A stretch of 6,303 nt of DNA from Candidatus Iainarchaeum sp. (GCA_026397035.1 JAPLVQ010000126.1:1-6303); one strand, 5' to 3'. Shown: positions 1-5,455, counted from the stretch's first letter. The notes: generated by a model not told the origin, from the sequence alone. Numbers and translations: made by a program.

Positions 1-30
1 CCATATGTATATCTTAGTGCCATCTAGGTT

Positions 31-38
31 ATTAATAT
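31..38 (+). promoter_or_regulatory. TATA box of the replication operon
   Basis: The A/T-only stretch ATTAATAT lies about 24 bp (centre to start) before the ATG at 59. That is the archaeal TATA-to-start distance, so the transcript would begin at or very near this ATG. No Shine-Dalgarno-like tract precedes the ATG, which fits a leaderless first gene. No second convincing promoter is seen inside the operon. The call is from sequence only. Confidence 0.5.
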
Positions 39-58
39 ACCGCCGACGCAAGTTATTC

Positions 59-235
59 ATGGAACAGAATAACAGCCTAGAAAAAAAGACTCTTAAAGAG
101 CTTATACAATCCGTTCAAGCAAATAAGCTTAGAAGGGATGTTGAGCTTAAAGAGGCATATTTGGCATTAAAAAAAGTATTCGAAAATATGGCAGACACAA
201 GGGGTTCGACTGACGAACAGGAGGCGACCCCTTGA
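59..235 (+). CDS. small charged helical protein, first gene of the replication operon
   Basis: This 58-residue protein is not recognised. It is rich in Lys, Glu and Leu, and residues about 6-46 look like one or two amphipathic helices (for example LKELIQSVQ and LKEAYLALKKVFENM). A polar, acidic tail follows (STDEQEAT). There is no Cys, membrane segment or signal peptide, so a soluble cytoplasmic protein is expected. I chose the ATG at 59 over the in-frame ATG at 5 because a TATA-like box at 31-38 fits a leaderless start at 59, and the 18 extra residues would be encoded across the promoter. Its TGA overlaps the start of the zinc-ribbon gene by 4 nt, so the two are probably translationally coupled. 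A replication accessory factor, a coiled-coil adaptor or a small regulator are all possible; the role is inferred only from position. Confidence 0.6.
   Translation: MEQNNSLEKKTLKELIQSVQANKLRRDVELKEAYLALKKVFENMADTRGSTDEQEATP
220..224 (+). promoter_or_regulatory. Shine-Dalgarno GGAGG that decides the start of gene 2
   Basis: GGAGG ends 7 nt before the TTG at 232 and 10 nt before the ATG at 235. The G-rich tracts at 484-490 and 1358-1362 also end exactly 7 nt before their start codons (498 and 1370). The shared spacing favours TTG 232, which also gives a 4-nt TTGA overlap with the preceding stop, matching the 4-nt ATGA overlap at 1370-1373. Confidence 0.6.
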
Positions 236-507
236 TGAAAGTATTAGCCCCTCTTCAAATTAAAAACGGAGAATCTACAACTTCGTGCCTTATTGACCTC
301 AAATGTTGTGGGCTTTGTGGCAGTAGACATTCAACCCGAAGGTACTTGTTTTATTTTGCTGGTGGTCGTAGGAAGGGCTATGCTTGCCTTTCATGCGCCA
401 AAAAGTTTTCTAGTTCAAGCGAAGTCAGTTCATATCTTGAGCAACATGCCCAATACGGCGAGCGCGGGCAATTACTTGGTTTTAGGCGGGAAAAATTATG
501 TCATTAA
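232..507 (+). CDS. small zinc-ribbon protein, second gene of the replication operon
   Basis: This 91-residue protein has one four-Cys metal site, C26-x2-C29-x22-C52-x2-C55, with an extra Cys at 25. The residues between the knuckles are basic and aromatic (RRYLFYFAGGRRKGY), as expected of a zinc ribbon that contacts nucleic acid or protein. The flanking tails have no recognisable domain, and no catalytic motif is seen. The start is TTG 232, chosen from Shine-Dalgarno spacing; ATG 235 would shorten it by one residue. It overlaps the upstream stop by 4 nt and runs 10 nt into the primase gene, so it is firmly part of the operon. Small zinc ribbons next to mobile-element replication genes often serve as transcription factors or replisome adaptors; which applies here is unknown. 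Confidence 0.7.
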   Translation: MMKVLAPLQIKNGESTTSCLIDLKCCGLCGSRHSTRRYLFYFAGGRRKGYACLSCAKKFSSSSEVSSYLEQHAQYGERGQLLGFRREKLCH

Positions 508-1373
508 CTATGGACTATTTACAGGCCCTTAGCAAGGAGTGGACTAATGATTTTTGGGTGGCTCACAAAGACCCAAATGGCATTTGGAGCAAATGGTTGC
601 CTTTAAGTCAATGGAGTAAGTTTACTCCAGTAAATTATCGGCAGGTTTTGCCAAATGAAGTCGTCATGGAGAGCGATTTTGATGATAAAACAAATAAACT
701 AATTGCTGAAGAAATTTGTAAGAAACTTAGAGACAACAACATTGCTTATGAACGCTACTTTTCTGGAAACAAAAGTCATCACATCCACTGTTTCTTTGTA
801 GGGCTTGATACTGCGCCTATACAAGTTAGTGCAAAAACAAAAGAACTTTTAGTTGACAGCTTAATTGGCTCAGAACTTTCTTCAAAGTTAGATAAAAGCC
901 TTTTTGGTCCAAAACACCTAGTTTTGATTCCAAATGAAAATCACCCAAAAACTGATGTGCGAAAAATGTTAGTAGATTCTTATCATCAAGGAAGTGTTAA
1001 TCCTCTGCCTGAAATTGTTAAGGATTTTATTAGTTTGCATAAGCAAATGGTTCCGCAAGTAATAATTACGCCGCAAGAAAAAATCAAATGCTCTGCAATG
1101 GAACTTAGTATTAAGAAACGTTTTCCTGACGGGTCAGGCAGACAAAATCGATTAGCGCCTAACTTTTCCGCTTTCTCAAGAACACGTTCTGATAGGCAAC
1201 AATTAAGGAATGCATTTTATGCAACCCAAGTTGATACAAAACCAAACTGCCTTTCATGTTGGGACAGCAAAAAAAGTACTTTTAGTTGCAAACAGTTACG
1301 AAATTACATGTACTCCATAGGCGAGGGAAGTACTTGTGATTTGTGCATGTTAAATAAGGGGGATAAAATATGA
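498..1373 (+). CDS. AEP-superfamily primase-like protein with C-terminal Cys cluster
   Basis: This 291-residue protein probably makes primers, or polymerises nucleotides, for replication of a mobile element. Visible motifs match an archaeo-eukaryotic primase core. Motif I is at residues 55-62 (VVMESDFD, with acidic E58, D60 and D62 to hold metal). Motif II is at about 89-97 (SGNKSHHIH), the Ser/Gly-x-His nucleotide-binding strand. A later segment at about 140-159 (LIPNENHPKTDVRKMLV) resembles the strand and loop that end the catalytic core in plasmid and viral AEPs. The typical Arg in front of that loop is not seen, and motif III is not clear. After a GRQNRLAPNFSAF stretch (214-226) the C-terminus has a Cys cluster, C251-x2-C254-x9-C264-x15-C280-x2-C283, likely a zinc or Fe-S site. 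It overlaps the ATPase gene by 4 nt (ATGA), the classic primase-helicase pairing. ATG 510 (Met5) is an alternative start. Assignment rests on recalled motifs, not a search. Confidence 0.78.
   Translation: MSLTMDYLQALSKEWTNDFWVAHKDPNGIWSKWLPLSQWSKFTPVNYRQVLPNEVVMESDFDDKTNKLIAEEICKKLRDNNIAYERYFSGNKSHHIHCFFVGLDTAPIQVSAKTKELLVDSLIGSELSSKLDKSLFGPKHLVLIPNENHPKTDVRKMLVDSYHQGSVNPLPEIVKDFISLHKQMVPQVIITPQEKIKCSAMELSIKKRFPDGSGRQNRLAPNFSAFSRTRSDRQQLRNAFYATQVDTKPNCLSCWDSKKSTFSCKQLRNYMYSIGEGSTCDLCMLNKGDKI
1358..1362 (+). promoter_or_regulatory. G-rich Shine-Dalgarno before the ATPase gene
   Basis: Five consecutive G residues end 7 nt before the ATG at 1370, inside the last codons of the primase gene. Together with the ATGA stop-start overlap this supports the start at 1370 and translational coupling of primase and ATPase. 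Confidence 0.5.
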
Positions 1374-2965
1374 GCAAAGTGTACATTAAAATAACAAACA
1401 TGGAGCGATACGCTGAAAAAATGGGAAGGGGGTCTCAAAACGACATTATTCAAGTGGAAAAGAAAGTTGCTAAAGCATTAATTAAAGCTGGAGCAGCAGA
1501 GCTTTCACAATTAGAAAGGGATATGACGGAAGAAAAAGAAGAACCCCTAATAGTAAAAGTAATTCCCGAAGTCATAGAATTTCTAAAACGCCCTGACCTT
1601 CTTCTGTGTCTCATCAAAGAAGTTCAAAAAAAGGCAATTGGCGAAGAAAACGTAATCACAACAATACTTTTAGTTGTGTCCCTTGTAAAAGTCAAAAACA
1701 AAAGCCCTGCAAGCGCAAATATTTGCTTGAACGGGCTTAGCGGTGCAGGAAAAGACTTCGTAGTTTCTTGTACACTCAACTTGCTACCTGAAGAAATTGT
1801 TTATATCAAACGCAGAGTCAGTGAAAAAGCTTTTGACTATGACCTTGCTCGACACAGCCAAAGAGATTGGAGCCAATATGTCACTTACTTAGAGGACGTA
1901 ACCTCCAAAGTCCTCAATGGCGCCAGCGTTAAAACTCTACTTAGCGCAGACCCTCAAAAAGAAAACATCGCAACAATCGTTTTCGAAGGCGAAGCAAAAA
2001 ACCTTAAAATCAAAGGAAAGCCAGTATTTATTTTCACCACGGCAAAATCGAAACTCCATGAAGAACTCATACGAAGAATGCCTTTTTGTTATCTTAATGA
2101 AAGTGAAGCTCAAACTGAAAATATTCTCAATGCTCAAGCCCGCATAGCACAAACAGGAGAAACTCCTGAAATAAGCGCAGTAGCGAAGGAATTTTTCTCT
2201 TGTTTGGCTCCAATAAAGGTTGTGATTCCTTTTGCAAACGATATTGCCAAAAAACTTGCCAAAGAATGGATTAAAAATAATCCACGACACCACGTAATAT
2301 TACGAACTGTGTTTGCTCGATTCTTAGACTATATCAAAGCTTCAGTAGCCTTGCACCAACATCAACGACAAAAAAACGAAGTGGGGGATTACATTGCAAC
2401 TGAAGAAGATTATGCAAATGCACGAATTGCATTGCTAGCAACAACAAATAACATTTTGTTAATTCCTTTAGGAAGAGACCAAAAACAATTACTTGAGGAC
2501 ATGAGGCTATACTTTGATGAGGGGGGAACTGTTCAAATGATTGCTTCAAGAATAGCCAAATGGGAAGAAAGATGGCTACGCACACAACTTGACAACCTTG
2601 CCGAACAAGGATTTGTCATTAAAAAACCAAAAGAAACAGAATGGGCTGATAAACCAGTTGCATTCTATCAAGTGAGAAGAGAAGTATTCAAATTTACTAT
2701 ACCAACATTCAAAGAATTATATATATATCCAAATGAAGAAGATGAAATAATTAATACAAATGGAACAAATAGTAGAAATAATACAATTAGTACCATTAGT
2801 ACAAATGGTACTAAAGAAGATATCAATTGTACCAATTGCATCGAAGACCTCTTTGAACCATATTCCTGCGCAAACTGCAAATTAGCCGATGCAATCACAA
2901 AAATTGATGGTAAACTCCTTTGCAAAAACTGCGCCAAAATATTATCCCCCGATACTATTATATAA
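1370..2965 (+). CDS. AAA+ replication ATPase/helicase with winged helix and C-terminal zinc knuckles
   Basis: This 531-residue cytoplasmic ATPase probably unwinds DNA beside the primase. Residues 1-50 form a small N-terminal domain ending in a VEKKVAKALIKAGAAEL helix; 51-110 is a linker. The ATPase core follows: Walker A GLSGAGKD at 122-129 (K128), a Walker B-like strand ending in E175-D176, sensor 1 at about 219-224 (VFIFTT), R235-R236 as candidate arginine finger, and NESEAQT at 243-249. This order, plus the SEKAFDYDL motif after Walker A and the R-x-x-F...ALHQHQR helix (312-333), recalls phage and plasmid replication ATPases. Walker A has Asp where Thr or Ser is usual. A winged helix spans about 373-445. 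An Asn/Thr/Ser linker (about 458-483) leads to C487-x2-C490-x9-C500-x2-C503-x14-C518-x2-C521, at least one zinc ribbon. It closes the operon. Helicase activity is inferred; loading or translocation ATPase is possible. Confidence 0.78.
   Translation: MSKVYIKITNMERYAEKMGRGSQNDIIQVEKKVAKALIKAGAAELSQLERDMTEEKEEPLIVKVIPEVIEFLKRPDLLLCLIKEVQKKAIGEENVITTILLVVSLVKVKNKSPASANICLNGLSGAGKDFVVSCTLNLLPEEIVYIKRRVSEKAFDYDLARHSQRDWSQYVTYLEDVTSKVLNGASVKTLLSADPQKENIATIVFEGEAKNLKIKGKPVFIFTTAKSKLHEELIRRMPFCYLNESEAQTENILNAQARIAQTGETPEISAVAKEFFSCLAPIKVVIPFANDIAKKLAKEWIKNNPRHHVILRTVFARFLDYIKASVALHQHQRQKNEVGDYIATEEDYANARIALLATTNNILLIPLGRDQKQLLEDMRLYFDEGGTVQMIASRIAKWEERWLRTQLDNLAEQGFVIKKPKETEWADKPVAFYQVRREVFKFTIPTFKELYIYPNEEDEIINTNGTNSRNNTISTISTNGTKEDINCTNCIEDLFEPYSCANCKLADAITKIDGKLLCKNCAKILSPDTII
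2787..2814. repeat. perfect 11-bp inverted repeat with regularly spaced GTAC
   Basis: TTAGTACCATT (2787-2797) is mirrored by AATGGTACTAA (2804-2814) around a 6-bp centre. GTAC occurs at 2790, 2799 and 2808, exactly 9 bp apart, and again at 2829. Two CAATTG hexamers follow at 2824 and 2833, also 9 bp apart, and TACAAATGG is repeated at 2755 and 2800. The sequence encodes the Asn/Thr/Ser linker of the ATPase, so codon repetition explains part of it. A protein-binding or origin site inside the gene is the alternative reading. Confidence 0.6.
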
Positions 2966-3027
2966 AATTCCCGAAAAACTAATTCAAATCATCTGAAACA
3001 GTATTATTGCTCTCCCAACGGGCAAAA

Positions 3028-3056
3028 ATTCAAGAAAAAGGCAATATTTCTTGAAT
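3028..3056. repeat. perfect 10-bp inverted repeat (hairpin) after the operon
   Basis: ATTCAAGAAA (3028-3037) and TTTCTTGAAT (3047-3056) are perfect reverse complements around a 9-nt spacer. The hairpin starts 62 nt after the ATPase stop. No T-tract follows on the + strand, so it is not a classic terminator. It may be an mRNA 3'-end structure, a regulator site or part of an origin. The rest of 2966-3157 shows only the promoter of the next gene. Confidence 0.65.
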
Positions 3057-3126
3057 AACACATTCTACATCAGCATTTTATCAAGATTATTCCGCGCACC
3101 TTAAATTAACGCTTAGCCCCGCTTTT

Positions 3127-3135
3127 GCATATATA
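3127..3135 (+). promoter_or_regulatory. TATA box of the 121-aa unknown gene
   Basis: GCATATATA is centred about 27 bp before the ATG at 3158. This is a strong archaeal TATA box at the right distance for a leaderless transcript. It shows that the gene is expressed separately from the replication operon. Confidence 0.6.
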
Positions 3136-3157
3136 GAAGTATACACAAAATATTTCT

Positions 3158-3523
3158 ATGTTGGACATTCAAGCACAGCAAATCTTTGCAAACATCGAAA
3201 AGCTTGTTGAACAACCCCCTTCAAAATACCACAAACTCGGATTTTTTAGAATAAGCGAAATCTTCACCAGAAAAAGTCAAGGATTTAAGTATTATTATTC
3301 CCACATCGGAAAAGCCGAGATTGTTGATTTGCAAACTGCCCGATTTATTTCCATTCTCAAACTACAGCCACGCCCCAAAATCTTTGCCATTCAAAGTTAT
3401 TGGCTGCCCACAGTAAGACAAAAGGGAATTAAGCCAAGTTGGGGGAAAACACTCCTACATTTCTCCTTTGAGAACTTTGACAATGATAGAACAAGGGTTA
3501 CATTTCACACATTGAAAAAATAA
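3158..3523 (+). CDS. hypothetical protein, 121 aa
   Basis: I do not recognise this family. The protein is basic, with many aromatic residues (KYHKLGFF, GFKYYYSH, YWLPTVRQKG), and has no Cys, signal peptide or membrane span, so it is likely cytoplasmic. The N-terminal 20 residues look helical; the middle and C-terminus look like alternating strands (for example KIFAIQSYWLP and LLHFSFENF), giving a small alpha+beta fold. Basic residues such as K-x-x-R and R-x-K-G-I-K suggest possible nucleic acid binding, but no named motif is present. It has its own strong TATA box and is probably leaderless; it lies 192 bp after the ATPase and converges on the lipoprotein gene. It could be cargo of the mobile element or a host gene. 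Confidence 0.6.
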   Translation: MLDIQAQQIFANIEKLVEQPPSKYHKLGFFRISEIFTRKSQGFKYYYSHIGKAEIVDLQTARFISILKLQPRPKIFAIQSYWLPTVRQKGIKPSWGKTLLHFSFENFDNDRTRVTFHTLKK

Positions 3524-3525
3524 TC

Positions 3526-3597
3526 CTTGGACTTGCGAAAAAATGATTTTCAATTTTCATTTGCTAGCATTATAATGCAAAACGTCCAAGCTGTTTT
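3526..3597. terminator. nested palindromes between convergent genes, possible terminator
   Basis: CTTGGAC (3526-3532) pairs with GTCCAAG (3584-3590). Inside lie AAATGA/TCATTT (3541-3546 with 3557-3562) and the perfect 12-bp palindrome GCATTATAATGC (3567-3578). A TTTTT run (3593-3597) follows the right arm, giving a stem plus U-tract for the + strand transcript of the 121-aa gene, whose stop is immediately before. The outer loop is long, so folding is uncertain, and archaeal termination mostly uses T-runs alone. Confidence 0.4.
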
Positions 3598-3643
3598 TGC
3601 ACAAAATCATAAGTCTATAAATTATTTATATACTACAATTTGA

Positions 3644-3658
3644 AAAGAATTAGATTTA
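3644..3658. repeat. 15-bp inverted repeat flanking the lipoprotein gene, left copy
   Basis: AAAGAATTAGATTTA here recurs as its exact reverse complement at 4636-4650. The pair brackets the lipoprotein gene and its promoter. A 10-bp core (ATTAGATTTA) appears a third time at 4572-4581. The sequence is A/T-rich, so chance is possible. Confidence 0.4.
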
Positions 3659-3697
3659 TCTAAAATGAGCTATAAAATATTTATTTGCAAAAGCACA

Positions 3698-4450
3698 TCA
3701 GCTTTGTGTTGGTATGCTTGGAAGGGCAAAGTTAACATCGGTTAGCACGTCTCTTTGAATGTTCTTTATTTTTATGTGGGCTGTGTCGTTGCCCATGTAT
3801 GCAAGTACACCGTCGTCTAAGTAGCAATTAATCATTTTTGTTTGCACTATTTGGTAGCATGTTGCGTCAAGTGGTAATTCAGCGATTTTTGGCATTAATT
3901 CTATTGTTATGTTTTGGTCTTTAAGTGCAGCCGTTGCTTGCTCTCTTGTGGGCATTACTAATGGACTATTGATTTTTTGCTCTACACACTTGCCTTTAGT
4001 GCACATATATGATTTGTTGTAATCGGAAAGGACAAAACTCTGTGTAGTGAGTGTTTCGCTTTCGTGATTTGCATTTGTAAGGTTAGTAGTTATGCGCATG
4101 TCAGTTCGTATGTCAAACTTAGTTTGGTCGCTTAGGAAAAACACAGTCATTGCGTTGAGTTTCATTATTGGAGTAAATTTTTGTGCATATATGGTGCCGT
4201 TTGGCGTCCAATATTGTTCAGGTTGTGGGGGGCTGTTATCAACTACTTCGTATTCGGCTACATAGTTGTGCTTGTCTGAAATGTATTTTTCTAGAAATGA
4301 AAAATATTGTTGTTTGACGTTATCTTGGTTTGAGTTTACATTTCCTGTTAAATTAGAATTTCCGCTATTAGTGCATCCAAATAACAAAACAATGCCCAAA
4401 GCAACTACTATTGTCAAAAGTAAGCCATTGTTTATTCTTGTTTTCTTCAT
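3698..4450 (-). CDS. archaeal-type surface lipoprotein
   Basis: This 250-residue protein has a basic N-terminus (KKTR), a hydrophobic stretch at about 9-24 and a lipobox LFGC with C26 as the lipidated residue, so it should be exported and anchored on the outer face of the membrane. An Asn/Ser/Gly-rich tether (about 27-45) follows. The body is probably mostly beta-strand with a few helices, and holds two likely disulfide pairs (CTKGKC, and the pair in CYQIVQTKMINC). It has several N-glycosylation sequons (NLT, NGT, NKS, NIT, NDT). No enzyme motif is seen; the pattern recalls lineage-specific archaeal lipoproteins that may bind lipids or ligands. It has its own promoter 27 bp upstream and is probably leaderless. 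Its 3' end converges on the 121-aa gene. Lipoprotein status is strong; function is unknown. Confidence 0.8.
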   Translation of the reverse strand: MKKTRINNGLLLTIVVALGIVLLFGCTNSGNSNLTGNVNSNQDNVKQQYFSFLEKYISDKHNYVAEYEVVDNSPPQPEQYWTPNGTIYAQKFTPIMKLNAMTVFFLSDQTKFDIRTDMRITTNLTNANHESETLTTQSFVLSDYNKSYMCTKGKCVEQKINSPLVMPTREQATAALKDQNITIELMPKIAELPLDATCYQIVQTKMINCYLDDGVLAYMGNDTAHIKIKNIQRDVLTDVNFALPSIPTQS

Positions 4451-4470
4451 GCAACCTATTTAGTGCTTTT

Positions 4471-4484
4471 TAGTATATAAGACT
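4471..4484 (-). promoter_or_regulatory. TATA box of the lipoprotein gene
   Basis: Read on the - strand, CTTATATACTA is centred about 27 bp before the ATG at 4450. This is the expected archaeal spacing for a leaderless transcript. No ribosome-binding tract is seen between box and ATG. Confidence 0.65.
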
Positions 4485-4571
4485 TGGCGGATAATTAGGT
4501 TTACTAAGAAAAAAGTTCAAAATTTGCCACTATCACTAATAACTATTACATTTATCGGTATCTATAATAAG

Positions 4572-4581
4572 ATTAGATTTA
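4572..4581. repeat. third copy of the ATTAGATTTA core
   Basis: ATTAGATTTA repeats the core of the 15-bp inverted repeat at 3644-3658 and 4636-4650. With the copy at 4636-4645, which is inverted, it could form a stem around a 54-nt loop downstream of the Cys-rich surface-protein gene. The low complexity limits confidence. The rest of the 4451-4640 intergenic region shows only the lipoprotein promoter. Confidence 0.3.
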
Positions 4582-4635
4582 TTATGCAACAGAATAATAT
4601 CTACCGTTTGTTTTCTCACAACTCACAAAACATAG

Positions 4636-4650
4636 TAAATCTAATTCTTT
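4636..4650. repeat. 15-bp inverted repeat flanking the lipoprotein gene, right copy
   Basis: TAAATCTAATTCTTT is the exact reverse complement of 3644-3658. It overlaps the last codons and stop (4641-4643) of the Cys-rich surface-protein gene, so part of it is constrained by coding. Confidence 0.4.
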
Positions 4651-5396
4651 CTTAATCTTTTCATTATTTTTATGGAAACATAAATAATGCACAAAACGAT
4701 GAATCCCAAAACAAATGCAATAAAAAGTAACGAATCTGCAGGAACTAAGTCACAACTTCCATTGCCATAGTTTCTAGTAGTCCCAATAAAACAATTTGAT
4801 ACACAATTTCCTTTAAAATATTCTTGACCAAAACTACACCCGCCTTCTTTCACACAATAACCGTCTTGACACACATTATTTGTCAAAGAACAATCAATCA
4901 CAGAACCATAACCAGTTCCAGTTGAGTTACAAGTTGTAGAATTATTTCCGTTACAAAATGATCGATTAGCAGGACAAGTTTGTTCAGGCTTACAAATAAG
5001 GCCCTCAACAGTAGTTGTCATTGCAGTACCATCCCCAAATAATCCAGCAATTGGTTTAACGGTTACGATACAACTGCTTGCCACTTCCGTCGAACATACG
5101 CCCTGCACAAGTAAAGTCGTTGTTCCCGTTGGATTCGAACCAACTGTTACTTCCTTTTGTGAATCTATTGAATAAAACGGGCTAGTACAAGACACCCCGA
5201 CATCAAAATTGACTGCTTGACCAGAACTTTGCCAAGAAACATCAATTGATATTTGCCCCCCGCTTGTAATTATTTTTGTGTTAGGAACCGCATTTACTAA
5301 CCGAGAAGAATCACCTGCAGCAAAAGCGCCTATTAGAAGGCTAGAAAATATTAGAACTACTAGAAAATAATTAATGTGTTTCAATGAAGTTTTCAT
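4641..5396 (-). CDS. membrane-anchored Cys-rich surface protein
   Basis: This 251-residue protein has a signal peptide at residues 1-27 (hydrophobic core FLVVLIFSSLLIGAF, cleavage likely near AFA-A), then a beta-rich domain at about 30-135 that reads like an Ig-like or CARDB-style strand sandwich. A Cys-rich segment follows at about 135-215 (CPANRSFC, CQDGYC, CSFGQEYFKGNC). The exported part has 14 Cys, an even number, which fits disulfide bonding. Sequons NRS, NNS, NST and NGS suggest N-glycosylation. A transmembrane helix at about 222-244 with a basic tail (KRLRKN) anchors it with most of the protein outside. No enzyme motif is seen; adhesion, binding or envelope structure is a guess. The gene diverges from the winged-helix regulator, with an 88-bp shared promoter region that holds a repeated motif, so that regulator may control it. 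Confidence 0.78.
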   Translation of the reverse strand: MKTSLKHINYFLVVLIFSSLLIGAFAAGDSSRLVNAVPNTKIITSGGQISIDVSWQSSGQAVNFDVGVSCTSPFYSIDSQKEVTVGSNPTGTTTLLVQGVCSTEVASSCIVTVKPIAGLFGDGTAMTTTVEGLICKPEQTCPANRSFCNGNNSTTCNSTGTGYGSVIDCSLTNNVCQDGYCVKEGGCSFGQEYFKGNCVSNCFIGTTRNYGNGSCDLVPADSLLFIAFVLGFIVLCIIYVSIKIMKRLRKN

Positions 5397-5414
5397 TTAT
5401 TGTAATAAGGCTTA

Positions 5415-5426
5415 GTTATATATAAA
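5415..5426 (-). promoter_or_regulatory. TATA box of the Cys-rich surface-protein gene
   Basis: On the - strand, TTTATATATAAC is centred about 25 bp before the ATG at 5396. This is a strong TATA box at leaderless spacing. The AGGTTACGC copy at 5432-5440 lies just upstream of it, in the BRE/activator position. Confidence 0.65.
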
Positions 5427-5431
5427 ATCAT

Positions 5432-5440
5432 AGGTTACGC
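5432..5440. promoter_or_regulatory. AGGTTACGC copy 1, candidate operator half-site
   Basis: AGGTTACGC here is repeated exactly at 5466-5474, 34 bp away. This copy lies directly upstream of the TATA box of the divergent surface-protein gene. The first copy has no matching inverted arm. It is a candidate binding site for the adjacent winged-helix protein. Confidence 0.45.
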
Positions 5441-5455
5441 TGATGTTACACTGTG

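Noticed and set aside
5..58. N-terminal extension of the first gene from the ATG at position 5
   Set aside because: The TATA-like box at 31-38 would lie inside the coding region, and the added residues differ in character from the helical body.
293..532. 79-codon + strand open frame overlapping the zinc-ribbon gene
   Set aside because: It overlaps a gene with a clear four-Cys motif and good ribosome-binding spacing, and shows no motif of its own.
1937..2937. Three - strand open frames of 83-118 codons opposite the ATPase gene
   Set aside because: They are antisense to conserved ATPase, winged-helix and zinc-knuckle codons, and their products have shadow-like composition with no domains.
3665..3745. 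26-codon + strand open frame after the orphan TATA-like box
   Set aside because: It is very short, antisense to the lipoprotein 3' end, and has no protein-like features.
5128..5144. Perfect tRNA T-arm look-alike on the - strand: GTTGG stem, TTCGAAT loop, CCAAC stem
   Set aside because: The 7 nt after the arm have no matching 5' acceptor strand about 60 nt upstream, and no D- or anticodon arm is seen. The sequence lies inside the well-supported surface-protein gene.
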